This document shows, piece after piece, positions 14,301-25,599 of a stretch of DNA of 64,000 bases. Both the position numbers and the translations under genes were made by a program. The first letter of the stretch is position 1; each line of letters begins with the position of its first letter. Below the pieces are notes generated by a model. The model saw only the letters and a list, made by a program, of their open reading frames with translations. It did not search any database and was not told the origin of the DNA. Source of the DNA: Ptychodera flava (lineage: Eukaryota > Hemichordata > Enteropneusta > Ptychoderidae); NCBI RefSeq assembly GCF_041260155.1, contig NC_091944.1, positions 15,291,772 through 15,355,771 of the forward strand, read 5' to 3'.

Positions 14301-17300
14301 TGTTAGGACTTCACAGAAATGTGAAACCTGTTGGAGTTTTAACATATTTAATGCACACTTGAAAAATCCCATATTATAGCCGTGACTTTTTCATTTTTTT
14401 TCCGGTCAGATATTTCAAATCAAATGCAACCTATGTGAAATGCTTATCAAAGTGTAACCATAGGACCTTTTTCAAACGTTCACAGGCCACAAACGCCAAT
14501 AACTTTCCTAATGGCCTAATGACAGTAATCAAAACACATCTCTCCAAAGATTAGATGGCTGTATTTTGGTACACAAAATGCAAACTGATACAGCTAATAG
14601 GGCTTTAAATTTTTATCCGAGGTACGACTCGAGTTATTTATCATATGCAAAAAAACACCAAGTAACTGTGTGTGGTTTGAACTATTGGAATGATGAGGTA
14701 ACATTTAACTCCAGTTGATATGAATAATTATAATAAGTAAAGGGTGATCATGTAAATTAGGCACAGGTCAAAGGTCATAGTGAAAAGGAAATGTTATTGG
14801 ATGTATGATGGTTGAAATCTTGAAGAAAAGTTTAAAAGAAAAAAGAAATCTAGAATTTATTTTGACACAGTCTTAAACTTACTAGCATGCTGCAACTACA
14901 GATTAAGTTGTATGATATGCATATTTGCTTTCATGTTTCAAATGTGCTACAGCTTGCATTCCATTATTGCGTGAGTTCATAAAATTGAAAGTTTATGTAT
15001 CTGAAAGAGACGTGACGGGCACAAACTACTCAAGCACCACACACTAGACTACTATCATTAGTGAAATTGAATGTAATATAGCAATGACAGGCATAACTTT
15101 AATCAGAGAGGACACAATAAGAAATTTCAATTTCATATGTAATGTTGACCTGTGATGATCATCTAAAATATATTAAAATTACATCTCAAATACAATCCAT
15201 GTTTTCTTTCCGTTAATGAACTCAAAGGTCACACGTGTTAAAATAATGACTACGTTGTGGTGAAGGAAAGGAACAATCACCATGGCAACGTGGAAAGCAC
15301 ACAAATCTATGACAAGACACTCCTGGGCATTGAACTCAATGTAGAAACCCTTAGCATGGTACATGTACATCAGCTGTAGATATTTCATGGTTTAAAATTG
15401 ACAAATGATAATTTAGATGGGTACACAAAGTCATGGTATACCACATGGAGCAAAAAAAAAGCCGTCCTATTATTGGGATGAACATAATCAGACAATGAAA
15501 ACCTGAATTCTCATCAGGGCTATCTTGCTGTACCAGACTCTGCCGTAATATAATAATACATTATTTTAACTGAGATTTCACGGCCATCACAGATCTGATC
15601 AAAACTATAAAATGAGGTAACGCTACAATATAACTGGCAGGGAGACAGGATGTTTTAGGCAATCATCCGCATTTACTGGAGAAAAATCAGGTTTTTACAG
15701 GAAAATTGCACGAAGTTTTGGGGTAAGGAGACTTGCAAGACATCGAATTACTTTAGCAAGGGGTTCTGTGTCATCGCTGTAGACCAACTATTTATCTTAA
15801 CAATTCATATTATATTATTGACATTCACCTTTATCTGAGTCAGTTCAAGCTACTATGATGGTGATTTCTCCTGGAGTCCGTTTTTCCTTGACTCGGTCAG
15901 ATTGTACACACTCTTTTCAGCTGAATCTCATTGGTACCACTGTGAATCAGGTTTACTTTTCTGCGTCTTTGTGTACGGCTTTTAATATTATCATGCATTG
16001 GAGAAGAATTTCAACCGTGAAATGCCATCACATTTCAAGCTTGTTAGCTGTACAGCAAGTTAATGAAACAGTGCCAAATACCTAAGTAGTTTTTTGTCAT
16101 TCTCCACATGCATTTGGTAACAGTACGCCACTTTTGAAAAATAAATTCTATTCGATTTCTCTGATATTTTGATATTGAGATCCATACAGATCACCTTAGT
16201 CGGATTTGTTCAAATATGATGAAATCTGAAATGTTCAGCATGTTGAATTGAAACGGTTTTATCAATTTTGGTCAAACCTTCTTTGATACTGCTTGTCAGA
16301 CGAATTTAATTTTTCATTGACATCTCAAGGCATTGGTTGATACTCCTTACATTGTGAAGGCTGCATTGTCATACATCAAAAGGTTATTTTCCGACATTTA
16401 ATCAAAGGTCATGTGGCTTTGATATGGTCTCTGTAAAACCACTATTCCCTGTTCCTGATAGATATTCTGTTGTTATCAAATTTGCCAGGTCTACATGAAT
16501 TCCATGATTCATGTCTGATTCATTGGACTATTATGCTATTACCTCTGTCAATATAAGATTATTTACATGTGATGTAACCAAAAAACCTGTATTTGAAGTT
16601 TTCTCTATTCATTCTGACAGAAGCATTTAGGCCCACAAAAATATGTACATGTATGTTCCAAATAACCTGATCTACCCTCTTTCTAAACCCTCTGACCATA
16701 AACATTTTTTTAATTTTTCAATAATCATTGCCAAATTTTGCTGTTTTTTGATGGGTTGCTCCCTATCTAAAAGTAAAAAAATAAAAAAGTGTCCGACCAA
16801 CCTACCCTGTTTCTTGAAGGCACGATAACAGAAACACATTTTGTTTTTTGGCGCCATCACACGGTTAAAAACATTGCCTTGACATTAATAATCATTACAG
16901 TACATTGATCATGACAGGTTCCCTGACAGTGTAGTTGAGTGTAACACACTATACAGCTTTGTGGAAACACACTCAGTAATTTTTGGGATCAAATCTTTGA
17001 CTATAAAAAATATTTAAGAAATTGAAAATCGTCATGAATCAGATATACGTTCAAGAGCCCCTCAGTAAATTCATGCTGTGAGGACAACAAATGTGAGTTC
17101 AATGAGATTTGAAGAGTATTGTTTGTAAAAGAGTATAACTGGTACTTCTAATACATTTGCAATATTGAGATTGGGCAAATATCATTAAGAATATTTCTCT
17201 TTCCGCTGGTATTAAATTTACGTGATCAGTAGACTGTGCAGCCAAACGAAACTCCAGATATACCAGCTCATTGAGTGAACTACCACCATCATGGCATCAA

Positions 17301-18566
17301 CTTCCGACACCTCTTAATTGGAGTGTTTTATAGAATAATACATGGTCATAATTTTTTTATGCTGCTTCAGAGGACAGAGCTCATCCTACAATGGTAAAAA
17401 GTCTGTTATCTATATTTTGACTCATTTAGATGTCTGATAGGTTAAAACAGGTTCCTTATAAATGCAGAAAATAAAAAAAAAAGTTTTCAAATCAAGGAAG
17501 CAATGTATTACACGATAACATTTGTTCATCCCAGTGTCTGAGCAATAAAAGTACATTTTATTGACAAAGTAACTGCTAGAGATCAACTGTAGAGGGCGCC
17601 AAACAGGCTAACTGGTTTTCTTCCTTCTCAAACCTTGGTATAAACAGGGTCCCTCCACAAAACCGTGGTATAAACACATACAATTGTATCTTTCCTTGTC
17701 ACAGTGTATCTCTGCATGATAATGAATATTCCACAAGAAATACCAAATAATTTGTGAATTTGCAGTTGATTTGAAATATATCAAAATGGAATATTCTAGA
17801 CTGCAAAAATATTGTGTAGTGTTTGTATATCATGTGACTCCTAGGCAAGGGAACAAGTGACTTGCAGCGTTCTTAAAATGTGTAAGCAATTAAAATTTAC
17901 ACATCTGCTGACCTGAATTCTCAAAACAAAATATGTCAAAACGATGGCAATGACCGAGTGTGGATTTTTTTCAAATGTTGACATGCAGAGTGTTTGTCAC
18001 TTATGCATATAAATTGTAATGGATTTACATGGTACCACTGTGTGACGTTGTATTATGGCATTTGATAATGGGGTAGGGCCACACAATAGAGTGACATGTA
18101 TGACAATGCAAGCACATACCTTTGCAGGTTGAATGAATTCCATTGCACCTCAAATGATATTTAACAGATAAACAAGCAAAACAGAAAATAGCGTCAATGA
18201 CACTGTAGCTCCCATCCTGGACTATTTAGTGTTTGTTCTCTGGTCAGATATTTGAACATGTGTGAAAGGGATAAAGTGCATGAAGTGAAAATACTTAAAT
18301 GTAATGTACTGGAGACAGTGAAATATGTTTAATGTATTTATTCAGAATATAAAATGGAAAACATACAGAATTAGATATATCGAATACTGTGATACCACCA
18401 TTAACTCAGCAAGTCATTTACAATGACATAGTCCCCACTTGTAATAGGAGTATTAGTCTTGATGGGGCAGGAAAATGTGGTCATTAAGAAGTATCACTGG
18501 AGTGTATATATTCAGATCTATGGGCACATAGGTCTATGTCGTTGTTCCCAATTTGAAACACATGAG
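11320..18566. other. No gene recognised
   Basis: Over 7 kb contains no frame or exon chain I can support. A minus-strand frame at 15,179-15,388 has protein-like composition, but a stop-free stretch also exists on the opposite strand there and neither has usable splice sites. A perfect AGGTCAAAGGTCA motif lies at 14,765-14,777. Confidence 0.45.
14765..14777 (+). promoter_or_regulatory. DR1 nuclear-receptor motif AGGTCAAAGGTCA
   Basis: This is an exact direct repeat of AGGTCA with one spacer base, the consensus bound by RXR, HNF4 and COUP-TF type receptors. It stands alone with no nearby gene, so it may be chance or a remnant of the repeat seen at 18.6-19.5 kb. Binding is not shown. Confidence 0.3.
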
Positions 18567-19528
18567 GCATGTCTAAGTTATGGTTCTAAATCGGGAAAAA
18601 AGATCAGACCTCTAGCAGTATTGGCCAGCCAAGAAATACATATGCGCATTATAAATGAGGTACAAGATGTGACATCTTAAGGTCTAATATCCTATCAAAA
18701 TTGGAGGGTATAGAACTTGTGGTTACTGAGATATGCATATATATATGTATAATCAAGGTCAAAGGTCATCGAGGTCACATGACATTTTGAAAAAACAATT
18801 ATATTGCTAATTAATGCAAAAAAATATGATCTCTAGCTCTATTCGCTTGCCCAGAATTAGATGTGTACATAATTAATGAGGTAAAGTGTGTGTTGTCATA
18901 AGGTCTTCCATCCTACTAAATACAAAGGACATAGCACTTGTGGTTACTTATTTATGACATAAACATATATTTTAGGTAAAAGGTCATCGAGGTCACATGA
19001 CATTTGGTCAAAAAATTTCTCTCCTATAGTTATCCCTATATAACAAAAATCAGACATCCAGCTCTATTGGCTTGCTCAGAATGAGATATGTGCATAATTA
19101 TTGAGGTACAGTATGTGGTGTCATAAGGTGGCCAATCATACCAAATATGAAGGATGTAGCACTTGTGGTTACTGAGTTATGGACAAATATGTATATTTGA
19201 GGTCAAAGGTCACGTGATATTTCGTCAAAAAAATTGTATTGCTAAGTTATCCCTATATACCAAAAATCAGACCTCTAGCTCTATTGGCTCGCTCAAAATT
19301 AGATATGCACATAATTAATGAGGTACAATATGTGGCGTCATAAGGTGTCCCATCATACCATATATGAAGGGTGGTAGCACTTGTGGTTACTGAGTTATGG
19401 ACAAATATGTATATTTGAGATCAAAGGTCATCAAGGTCACATGACATTTTGTCAAAATATCCGAGATATCTGCGTGAACGTATGGACTCACGGATGGACG
19501 AACAGACGGACATGACCCAATCTATATG
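18567..19528 (+). repeat. Four-unit ~220 bp tandem array with AGGTCA motifs
   Basis: Four diverged units start near 18,594, 18,818, 19,044 and 19,262. Each carries 'cagac..ctagctctattgg', then 'cataattaatgaggtac', then 'cacttgtggttactgag', then a block close to 'aggtcaaaggtcatcgaggt' and 'cacatgacatttt'. The array ends in 'gacggacatgacccaatcta'. Its tail resumes at 21,080 after the hAT-like insertion. Units differ by 15-30 percent by eye, so the array is old and not homogenised. Confidence 0.85.
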
Positions 19529-21079
19529 CAGGGCTCGACATAAGCGCTAGCCCACTAGCCCGAGGCTAGTAAATTTTCAAGAGGACTAGTAAAAATGTCT
19601 TCGGAGGTAGTCCTGCGGACTAGTGCAATTTTCAAGTTCCGTAGTTGTCCAGGAAAGTTTATCGCTACAAAACTAATGGGACGCCGGGCCACTCATTCGA
19701 TAAGAATGAACCAAGCCTCGATCATTTTATATAAAAATAAACTAACTTTTACCCAAACAAATTGGACAGTGAAACAGTGAAGCAAACTTTATTGATCACC
19801 AACTTAAAATGAAACAGTTTACCTGCTACGGAGAATCAAATTGTACTGTACACGCCATAGTAACATCGCCCCGGGAAACATGGCTCAACGCTGAGCATCA
19901 AACGGAATTGTCTGCACATCGTGTATTTTGGTTTGCTTGAAGCTCATCACTTCGCCTAAAAACATGAGCAACCCCACAATTTCTTTCAAACACTGTATCC
20001 TTCAGTCCTTGCCTTTCAAAGAAGATTTTTCTCAAGATTTCTTCAGGGGCATTCCCAAACAACACCTCCGATAGTTCGTAGCCCGCTTGACCCTGCTTTT
20101 AGAATGCCTCCACATGCTGACCTCCATATATAGTCAAGACCCCCTAGCTTGATTGAAGCTGATCTTAAAAAGAGCCATCTAGCTTGCCAAAACAGTGCTA
20201 TGGCAAGTTGCTACTGCTTTACAGGTGAGGGAATATTCCTCACAGATAATAAATTGGTGCTAGCAACTTATTGTTTTGCCATTTTAGTGGAAAAGTGTAA
20301 ATTATTGGGGCAATAATAGTGAAGTGAACCTTAAAACAGTAGTGAAAAAACAACATATGAAATGGGTGTATCAGACTGTTGTATCCAATCACTTCTGGGA
20401 GTCATTGGTTATTTTTGTGCTAATCACATTTTGTTACCAGTAACTGGCAAAAACTCATAAAAGACACAAGCACATGAAATGGTAAAATGCAACATTTTTA
20501 CTATTAAAAACAAAATTTTTCACAAACCATTATTACAAATGAGAGGTCCTCCCCACAAGCTGGTCAATTTTAAAATGTGATATATGTCAAAAATATGAAG
20601 GCACTCCACAGGGACATTTGTGAATGGCTGTATGAATTTCAGTTCTGGAGAAACAAATCTGTCCCTTTTATGAACAAACATGTTCTATGCAAATTAATGG
20701 CGCACTACCTGAGCTATGAAGAATTTTCCAACAAATTCATTCCTACGTCTGATTTTATTCTTGATGGTAATAGGCTATTTTCATGACCTCTCCTCCTACA
20801 CAGGACATTTCATTCAGGTTATTTTTGTGGTTTATATATGATTCAAAGTTAAACATTTTGCAGTAAGCAAATGTGCTAGTCTTGCATGAAAGTTAGTTAT
20901 TGGGTTTAAAAACCTTTGCGACAAAAAATATGAGAATGGTCATATACACCTCTTTACAACATGAGAGCAACATTTGGCTTTGCTTGAGCAGGACTAGTAG
21001 ATTTCATTTAGGACTACTAAAAATGAACTGCTACTAGTCCTTCGGGCTAGTGGATGATTTGACCTTGCGTCGAGCCCTG
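19529..21079. mobile_element. hAT-like DNA transposon, non-autonomous, 5 bp TSD
   Basis: The ends are inverted repeats: CAGGGCTCGACATAAGC on the left and GCGTCGAGCCCTG on the right. They are flanked by ATATG at 19,524-19,528 and 21,080-21,084. Removing the element and one ATATG rejoins 'ccaatctatatg' with 'cccactggacttc', an uninterrupted tail of the surrounding repeat, which confirms the boundaries. Sub-terminal blocks near both ends are rich in 'ctagtcc/ggactag'. The interior has one 69-codon frame (20,577-20,786) that I do not recognise and no transposase. hAT elements usually make 8 bp duplications, though groups with 5 bp are known, so the superfamily is inferred from end sequence. Confidence 0.75.
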
Positions 21080-21179
21080 ATATGCCCACTGGACTTCATC
21101 CGTGGGGACTAAAAATTGTGTCACTGCATCCTTTTTGCTATATGAATATGATGAGAAACTAAATTTTTAGTTTTCGTGG
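21080..21179 (+). repeat. Distal tail of the interrupted tandem-array repeat
   Basis: The sequence 'cccactggacttcatccgtg' continues the tail broken by the hAT-like element. 'catccgtggggac' here pairs with 'ctcacggatggac' at about 19,490, so the repeat end is itself weakly palindromic. Confidence 0.65.
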
Positions 21180-21748
21180 CCTTATACATGGGAGTCTATG
21201 GAGATCTGCCTTATCCATGGGAGTCTATGGACGTGTAAACTAAAAATATGCAAATTTCACCACGATTTGCCCAAATTTGGGAAAGGTCACTCCTATGCAC
21301 TTCCATACCAAGTTTCAAATCAATCGGATTTGTGGTTTCAGAGAAGAAGATTTTTTGACCAAAAATGGGAGAAAATTACAAAAAAATTCATGAAAAATAG
21401 CAAGTCCAAGATACTGACCCAAGATGTGCACAATCATTTCATGTCAGCCCAAAGTACTTACATGCTAATTTTTCATGTAATCTGCTCAGTGGTTATTGAG
21501 TTTTTTTCAATTTTGACTGTTTTTACATTTTTTCACTTAATTTGCATATTTTTGGCAATGACAACTTCATTTGAACAAAATCTCATCTACAGCCCATCAT
21601 CCATGTACACACCAAATATCAAGATGAAATGTACAGCGGTTTTGGAGTTTTTGATGTTGACGGACAGACATACAGACATACAGATATTTTCCTAGCCTAT
21701 AAGAATAGCTTCCATTGCCATATATACATATGGCTATGGGAGCTAAAA
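21180..21748 (+). repeat. Dispersed ~0.57 kb repeat, copy B (complete)
   Basis: It matches bases 1-620 almost base for base, with a few substitutions and a much shorter ACAGACAT tract. It abuts the tail of the previous repeat directly. The open frame of about 165 codons across it encodes nothing recognisable. Confidence 0.9.
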
Positions 21749-22495
21749 AATGACATGCTTCCTAAAGAACACTGAATCCAGAATGAAATTATTGATCATG
21801 TTATTTCCCTCTCTGGCATTTATATATCAGACTTTCCCAAAAGACTTCCTTGGGCCCTTCCTTCACCTTTCTCATTTCATGCAGGATATATCGCATTTGT
21901 GCTGATTGAAAACCATATTCCTACAATCACAGACCCTAAAAAAGAGGATCCATGCAACAATTGATGATTATAAATGGAATCTTTGCAGAAATTTATTGAA
22001 GGATATTTAATTTTACTAATCCTGACCCGCCTGACTCTGCAACCTTCCAAAGTTACATTTGACATGCTTCCTCAGTGAAAAGACCCCCTTATAAACTGAT
22101 TTCAGGAGGGTGGGGGACTAACGGAAGTCTTGCCAACTTGCCCATTTGTTATTATATACTTGTTCAAATTTAAATAAAGATACGGAGCTACTTATGGAGT
22201 CATTCACACCTTTTTATTGACCATCGTATTTCTTTTGATATGTAAGTTCTCATTTTTTATTTGTCTTGCTCCCGTATATGCAGAAGTTAGTGGCTCAATT
22301 ACACCATGATAAATGTGACATACTATGCTGAAATTTACACTGTCAATTAATCAGCTGATGATCTGAGGCAAGTCAAGCATTCATATGTTTACTAGTCTAT
22401 AGGCCAGCAGATGTCAAACTACACCATGCAAATGAGATATATGGTAAAGTTCACTACTGTACGAAACTCCTTGTCGTGGTAAATTGGGATAATTG
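21749..22495. other. No gene recognised
   Basis: This is AT-rich sequence with no domain-bearing frame and no obvious repeat. Confidence 0.45.
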
Positions 22496-22585
22496 TAGAC
22501 TGGAAGATCCATCACGTGAGGGCGCTCTCTGCCTCTGAGGAGGGGAGCGTAGGGCGCGTCCTCGAGCGACGGATCTTTCAGTCTA
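22496..22585. repeat. Imperfect hairpin element
   Basis: The left arm 'tagactggaagatccatc' faces the right arm 'gacggatctttcagtcta', with a GC-rich middle containing 'gaggaggggagcg'. A related, more degraded GC-rich block lies at about 39,790-39,880. It looks like a small dispersed foldback. Confidence 0.55.
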
Positions 22586-22920
22586 GGATAATGGTAGCAG
22601 TGGCACATTCTCACATCCGTAACAATCATGTCCTTCAGCTGCTACATCTAAAATTAAATGTATGAGTCAGTCACTTCTACCCAATAACCTTGCTAAATGT
22701 TTCAAGTTGAAAAACTTGTTTGCGGTAAATCCATGACCAATGATTTCCATTCAGTGGGAAACCCATTGCTAGAATCTGCTTGCCGAGACGTAATTCATAC
22801 TTGAAGTGAAGTGAACTGAACATTGAGAGCAGACTTTTATTAGCTAAATCGCGTAAATCGGAGGAGATAAGAGTATGTCACATTTTGGATACAACGTGTG
22901 CCTTTGGTCTCAAAAACTTC

Positions 22921-22994
22921 GGTCCCAACCGTGGCGCGTGTGGCTAATTACTCTCATGGTCCAAGCCGTGGCGCATGTGGCTAATCGCTCTCAC
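22921..22994 (+). repeat. 37 bp tandem duplication
   Basis: Two units read 'ggtcccaaccgtggcgcgtg' and 'ggtccaagccgtggcgcatg', each followed by 'tggctaat..ctctca'. The phrase resembles the A-box half of tRNA-derived SINEs, but no B-box follows, so I do not call it a SINE. Confidence 0.6.
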
Positions 22995-23187
22995 GGAATT
23001 TGATTTGCGGGAGCGGTAGGCAAGCAGAGTGATCGCTCATCTCAAAACATATGGTGGAAACTAGAATCACCACTGATCTACATATCACTAGATTTACATG
23101 AACGGAACACAAGTATCCATCTCCACACATAATTTAGTAAGAAATTTTATGACTTTCTCTATGATCTGTATGAAAGAGATTGCAAAA

Positions 23188-23302
23188 GTGGAGGTAATAT
23201 AAGCATACTTTAAATCAGTGACTGCCCAATCCATTCACTGTCAGTGGAGGTTATATAAGCATACTTTAAATCAGTGACTGCCCAATCCATTCACTGTCAG
23301 TG
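23188..23302 (+). repeat. Recent 56 bp tandem duplication
   Basis: The block starting 'gtggaggtaatataagcata' is repeated immediately with a single difference (gtaat against gttat). Near identity implies a recent event or an assembly artefact. Confidence 0.9.
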
Positions 23303-24206
23303 TCAACAACCCTTTGATTTTTATTTTGTTTCTTAAGACTTGCGTCATACCTAGACAGTGTGACTAGCTAGTCACCACTAAGTTTATGCATTTCAGTAAT
23401 ATCTCTGGCAGAGTACCTAACCACTAGTGCTTGGTGAGTGAAATTTCAGGCAAAATAGCATAAGAAGTTGATAATGGTCTACAAAATTCATGCAGCTTCT
23501 AAGATTCAGTAAAACCACGGTCCCTCCACAAGGAGGGACTGTGGTAAAACCTATGATTTTATCTCTACATATAGACAGCATTATAAAAATGTCACCAACT
23601 ATGTCACATGCCCAATGGTTTTAAGAGAAGTCTCATAGGTTCAAATTGACGTAGCTGATAAAATTTATTCTTGATTTAATAGCATGACTGCTTGGCCACA
23701 AAATGGGCAATTAATTTTACACTCTTTTTCCTGCCATAGAGACATCACACAAAGGCTGTATCCTTATCTAAGCCAGCGAGCAATGTATCAACGAAACACT
23801 AAAATTGGCAAGCTGTGCCTTTGTTAATGTTACCACTGAAAAGACTCTTGAATGCAGTTTTCTTCATATGAAACTTTTAAATACGCGTCTTTTAACTTCT
23901 ATCACACTGTAGCCATTGGGTAACTAGAGAGGTGGGCCAGTTGCGAGCTTGGCCAGTGCTCGCGCCGACCAACTCGGCCAGTGGGAGAGGTCGGCCACTT
24001 GCATATGACATATTCTCTTCACAGTCAGCAGATGCTTTTATACGCATGCAAATGTAGTTTTTTGATGCTATTTTGCTGAACATCCAGCAAACGGGAAGAC
24101 ATTCAACCCTGAAAAAACATTGGTCAGCCTCAGCGTTTCTGCAGATCGCGAGCAGTGTGAGCATACGATCGAGAGGTACAATGTGTGGGCAGTAACAATG
24201 ACTTAA

Positions 24207-24391
24207 AGTTATACAGTCACCTGTAATCTGAATATGCCCATATATGGTCAAAGGGGCATTCCTTGGTATTCAAAATGCCCATATGAGGGCGCTGTTTTTA
24301 AAAAGTGGCCACCCGCTTAAAATCTGTGATAGGTTAGATTTTCTCTTTCCATGGTAACAGTGGCTAAATTGGAACAGGTGACAGTATACCT
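24207..24391. mobile_element. 185 bp TTAA-flanked MITE, copy 1
   Basis: TTAA lies at 24,203-24,206 and 24,392-24,395. The ends 'agttatacagtcacctgt' and 'acaggtgacagtatacct' are inverted repeats. A second copy of exactly the same length lies in opposite orientation at 39,371-39,555, sharing 'aaaatgcccatatgagggcg'-like and 'ttaaaaacagcgccctca'-like blocks. It is non-coding. Confidence 0.9.
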
Positions 24392-24716
24392 TTAATTGTT
24401 GATCGTTGGATGAATAATGTTTTATATCATGGTTTGACAGTGGTAAATCGTAGGTTTAAAGGTTTTTTAATTAAAAGCAAAACACGATGTACCACACTGT
24501 GCGGCTGATGTCATCTTGTAGTTAGTGTTGAAGCAAGGAGGTACCACCATGGTGGAAGGAAATTTGCAAACATCACGCTCATGAATGATATTGACATCGT
24601 TTTAACATTATAACTTTGGCGAAACCTATAAAATAGAAGAACACTGTAGTCTCATCATATATTTTAAGTGGTCGCATACTCCTCCTGGCCAATCTCTCCA
24701 GCTTGCTGAGTTCTCC

Positions 24717-25557
24717 GGGTCCTACTAATTACTGCCCGTGACTGCCCGTAGCTGCCCGTAGCTGCCCGAGGACTGCCCGAGGAGCAAGTAAGACAAATTT
24801 CGCCCAATTTTAACACTAAGCCAATAGGTTGAACTTATATCATGCCCAGTCAACCAAAAATATCATTGATTTGGTGTTTTCTGTAGCGGTTTTAGAGCCC
24901 GAAAGACGCCAGGCTTTCGACTAGAAAGATGTCCCTTTCTTGATTGAGAGATCATACCATTCAGTGCAAGGGGTGGTACGCTGTCAGGCTGTACGCGCTC
25001 AGCGAGGTTATTGTGCCACCTCTTGGACTGAATGGTATGATCTCACTATCAAGCTGGCGACGTCTTCCGTGTACCAAAACTGCCGGAGAAAACATCAGGT
25101 TAACGCCAAATCAATGATATTTTTGGTTGGCTAGGCATGATATAAACAAAACCTATTGGCCTAGTGTTAAAATGGGCGAAATTTGGCGGTCCTACTAATT
25201 ACTGCCCGTGACTGCCTGTAGCTGCCTGAGGACTGCCCGAGAACTGCCTGAGGAAAAAGTGGGCCAAATTTCGCCCATTTTAATACTAGGCCAATAGGTT
25301 CAGTTTATATCATGCCCAGCCGACCAAAAATATCATTGATTTGGCGTTAACCTGATGTTTTCTCCGGCAGTTTTGGAACACGGAAGACGCCGGGCTTGAA
25401 GGACGTCGCCAGCAGTTCTCGGGCAGCAACGGGCAGCTACGGGCAGTCACGGGCAGTAATTAGTAGGACCCAAATTTGGCCCGCTTTTTCTTCGGGCAGT
25501 GCTCGGGCAGTTCTCGGGCAGTCGTCAGGCAGCTACGGGCAGTAATTAGTAGGACCG
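24717..25557. mobile_element. Mutator-like foldback element with 9 bp target duplication
   Basis: The direct duplication GAGTTCTCC lies at 24,708-24,716 and 25,558-25,566. Element ends are 'ggtcctactaattactgccc' and its reverse complement. Sub-terminal arrays of 'ctgcccg' units (or 'cgggcag' on the right) follow. The arms repeatedly contain 'ccaataggtt' and 'atatcattgatttgg' in both orientations, so almost the whole element is self-complementary. A 9 bp duplication is characteristic of Mutator-like elements. No transposase is present. Confidence 0.8.
25188..25470. mobile_element. Second complete foldback unit within the larger one (283 bp)
   Basis: It begins 'ggtcctactaattactgccc' and ends with the reverse complement 'gggcagtaattagtaggacc', so a whole unit with its own two ends sits inside the right half of the 841 bp element. 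It could be an insertion of a sibling element or an internal rearrangement. Confidence 0.7.
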
Positions 25558-25599
25558 GAGTTCTCCCACTGGCCGAGCTCACAACTGGCCAACCTCTCT

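Larger units (their letters stand above)
23926..25599. mobile_element. Large inverted-repeat element enclosing two others
   Basis: The left end 'agagaggtgggccagttgcg' is the imperfect reverse complement of the right end 'aactggccaacctctct'. Inner arm sequence also pairs ('ggccagtgggagag' with 'ttctcccactggcc'). A 185 bp TTAA-flanked MITE and an 841 bp foldback are inserted between the ends. I could not find a clear target duplication, so the outer limits are approximate. Confidence 0.5.

Noticed and set aside
15179-15388. Minus-strand 69-codon frame with protein-like composition
   Set aside because: The opposite strand has an equally protein-like stretch, neither has splice sites or start context that fit, and I recognise no family.
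18567-19470. CRISPR-like array
   Set aside because: Repeat units are about 220 bp and diverged, with no short constant repeat and spacers. The genome is eukaryotic.
20577-20786. Possible transposase fragment inside the hAT-like element
   Set aside because: The 69 residues show no hAT dimerisation or catalytic motif that I can identify, so I do not call it transposase.
22921-23035. tRNA-derived SINE
   Set aside because: It has an A-box-like phrase in two tandem copies but no B-box (GGTTCGANNCC), so the call is not supported.
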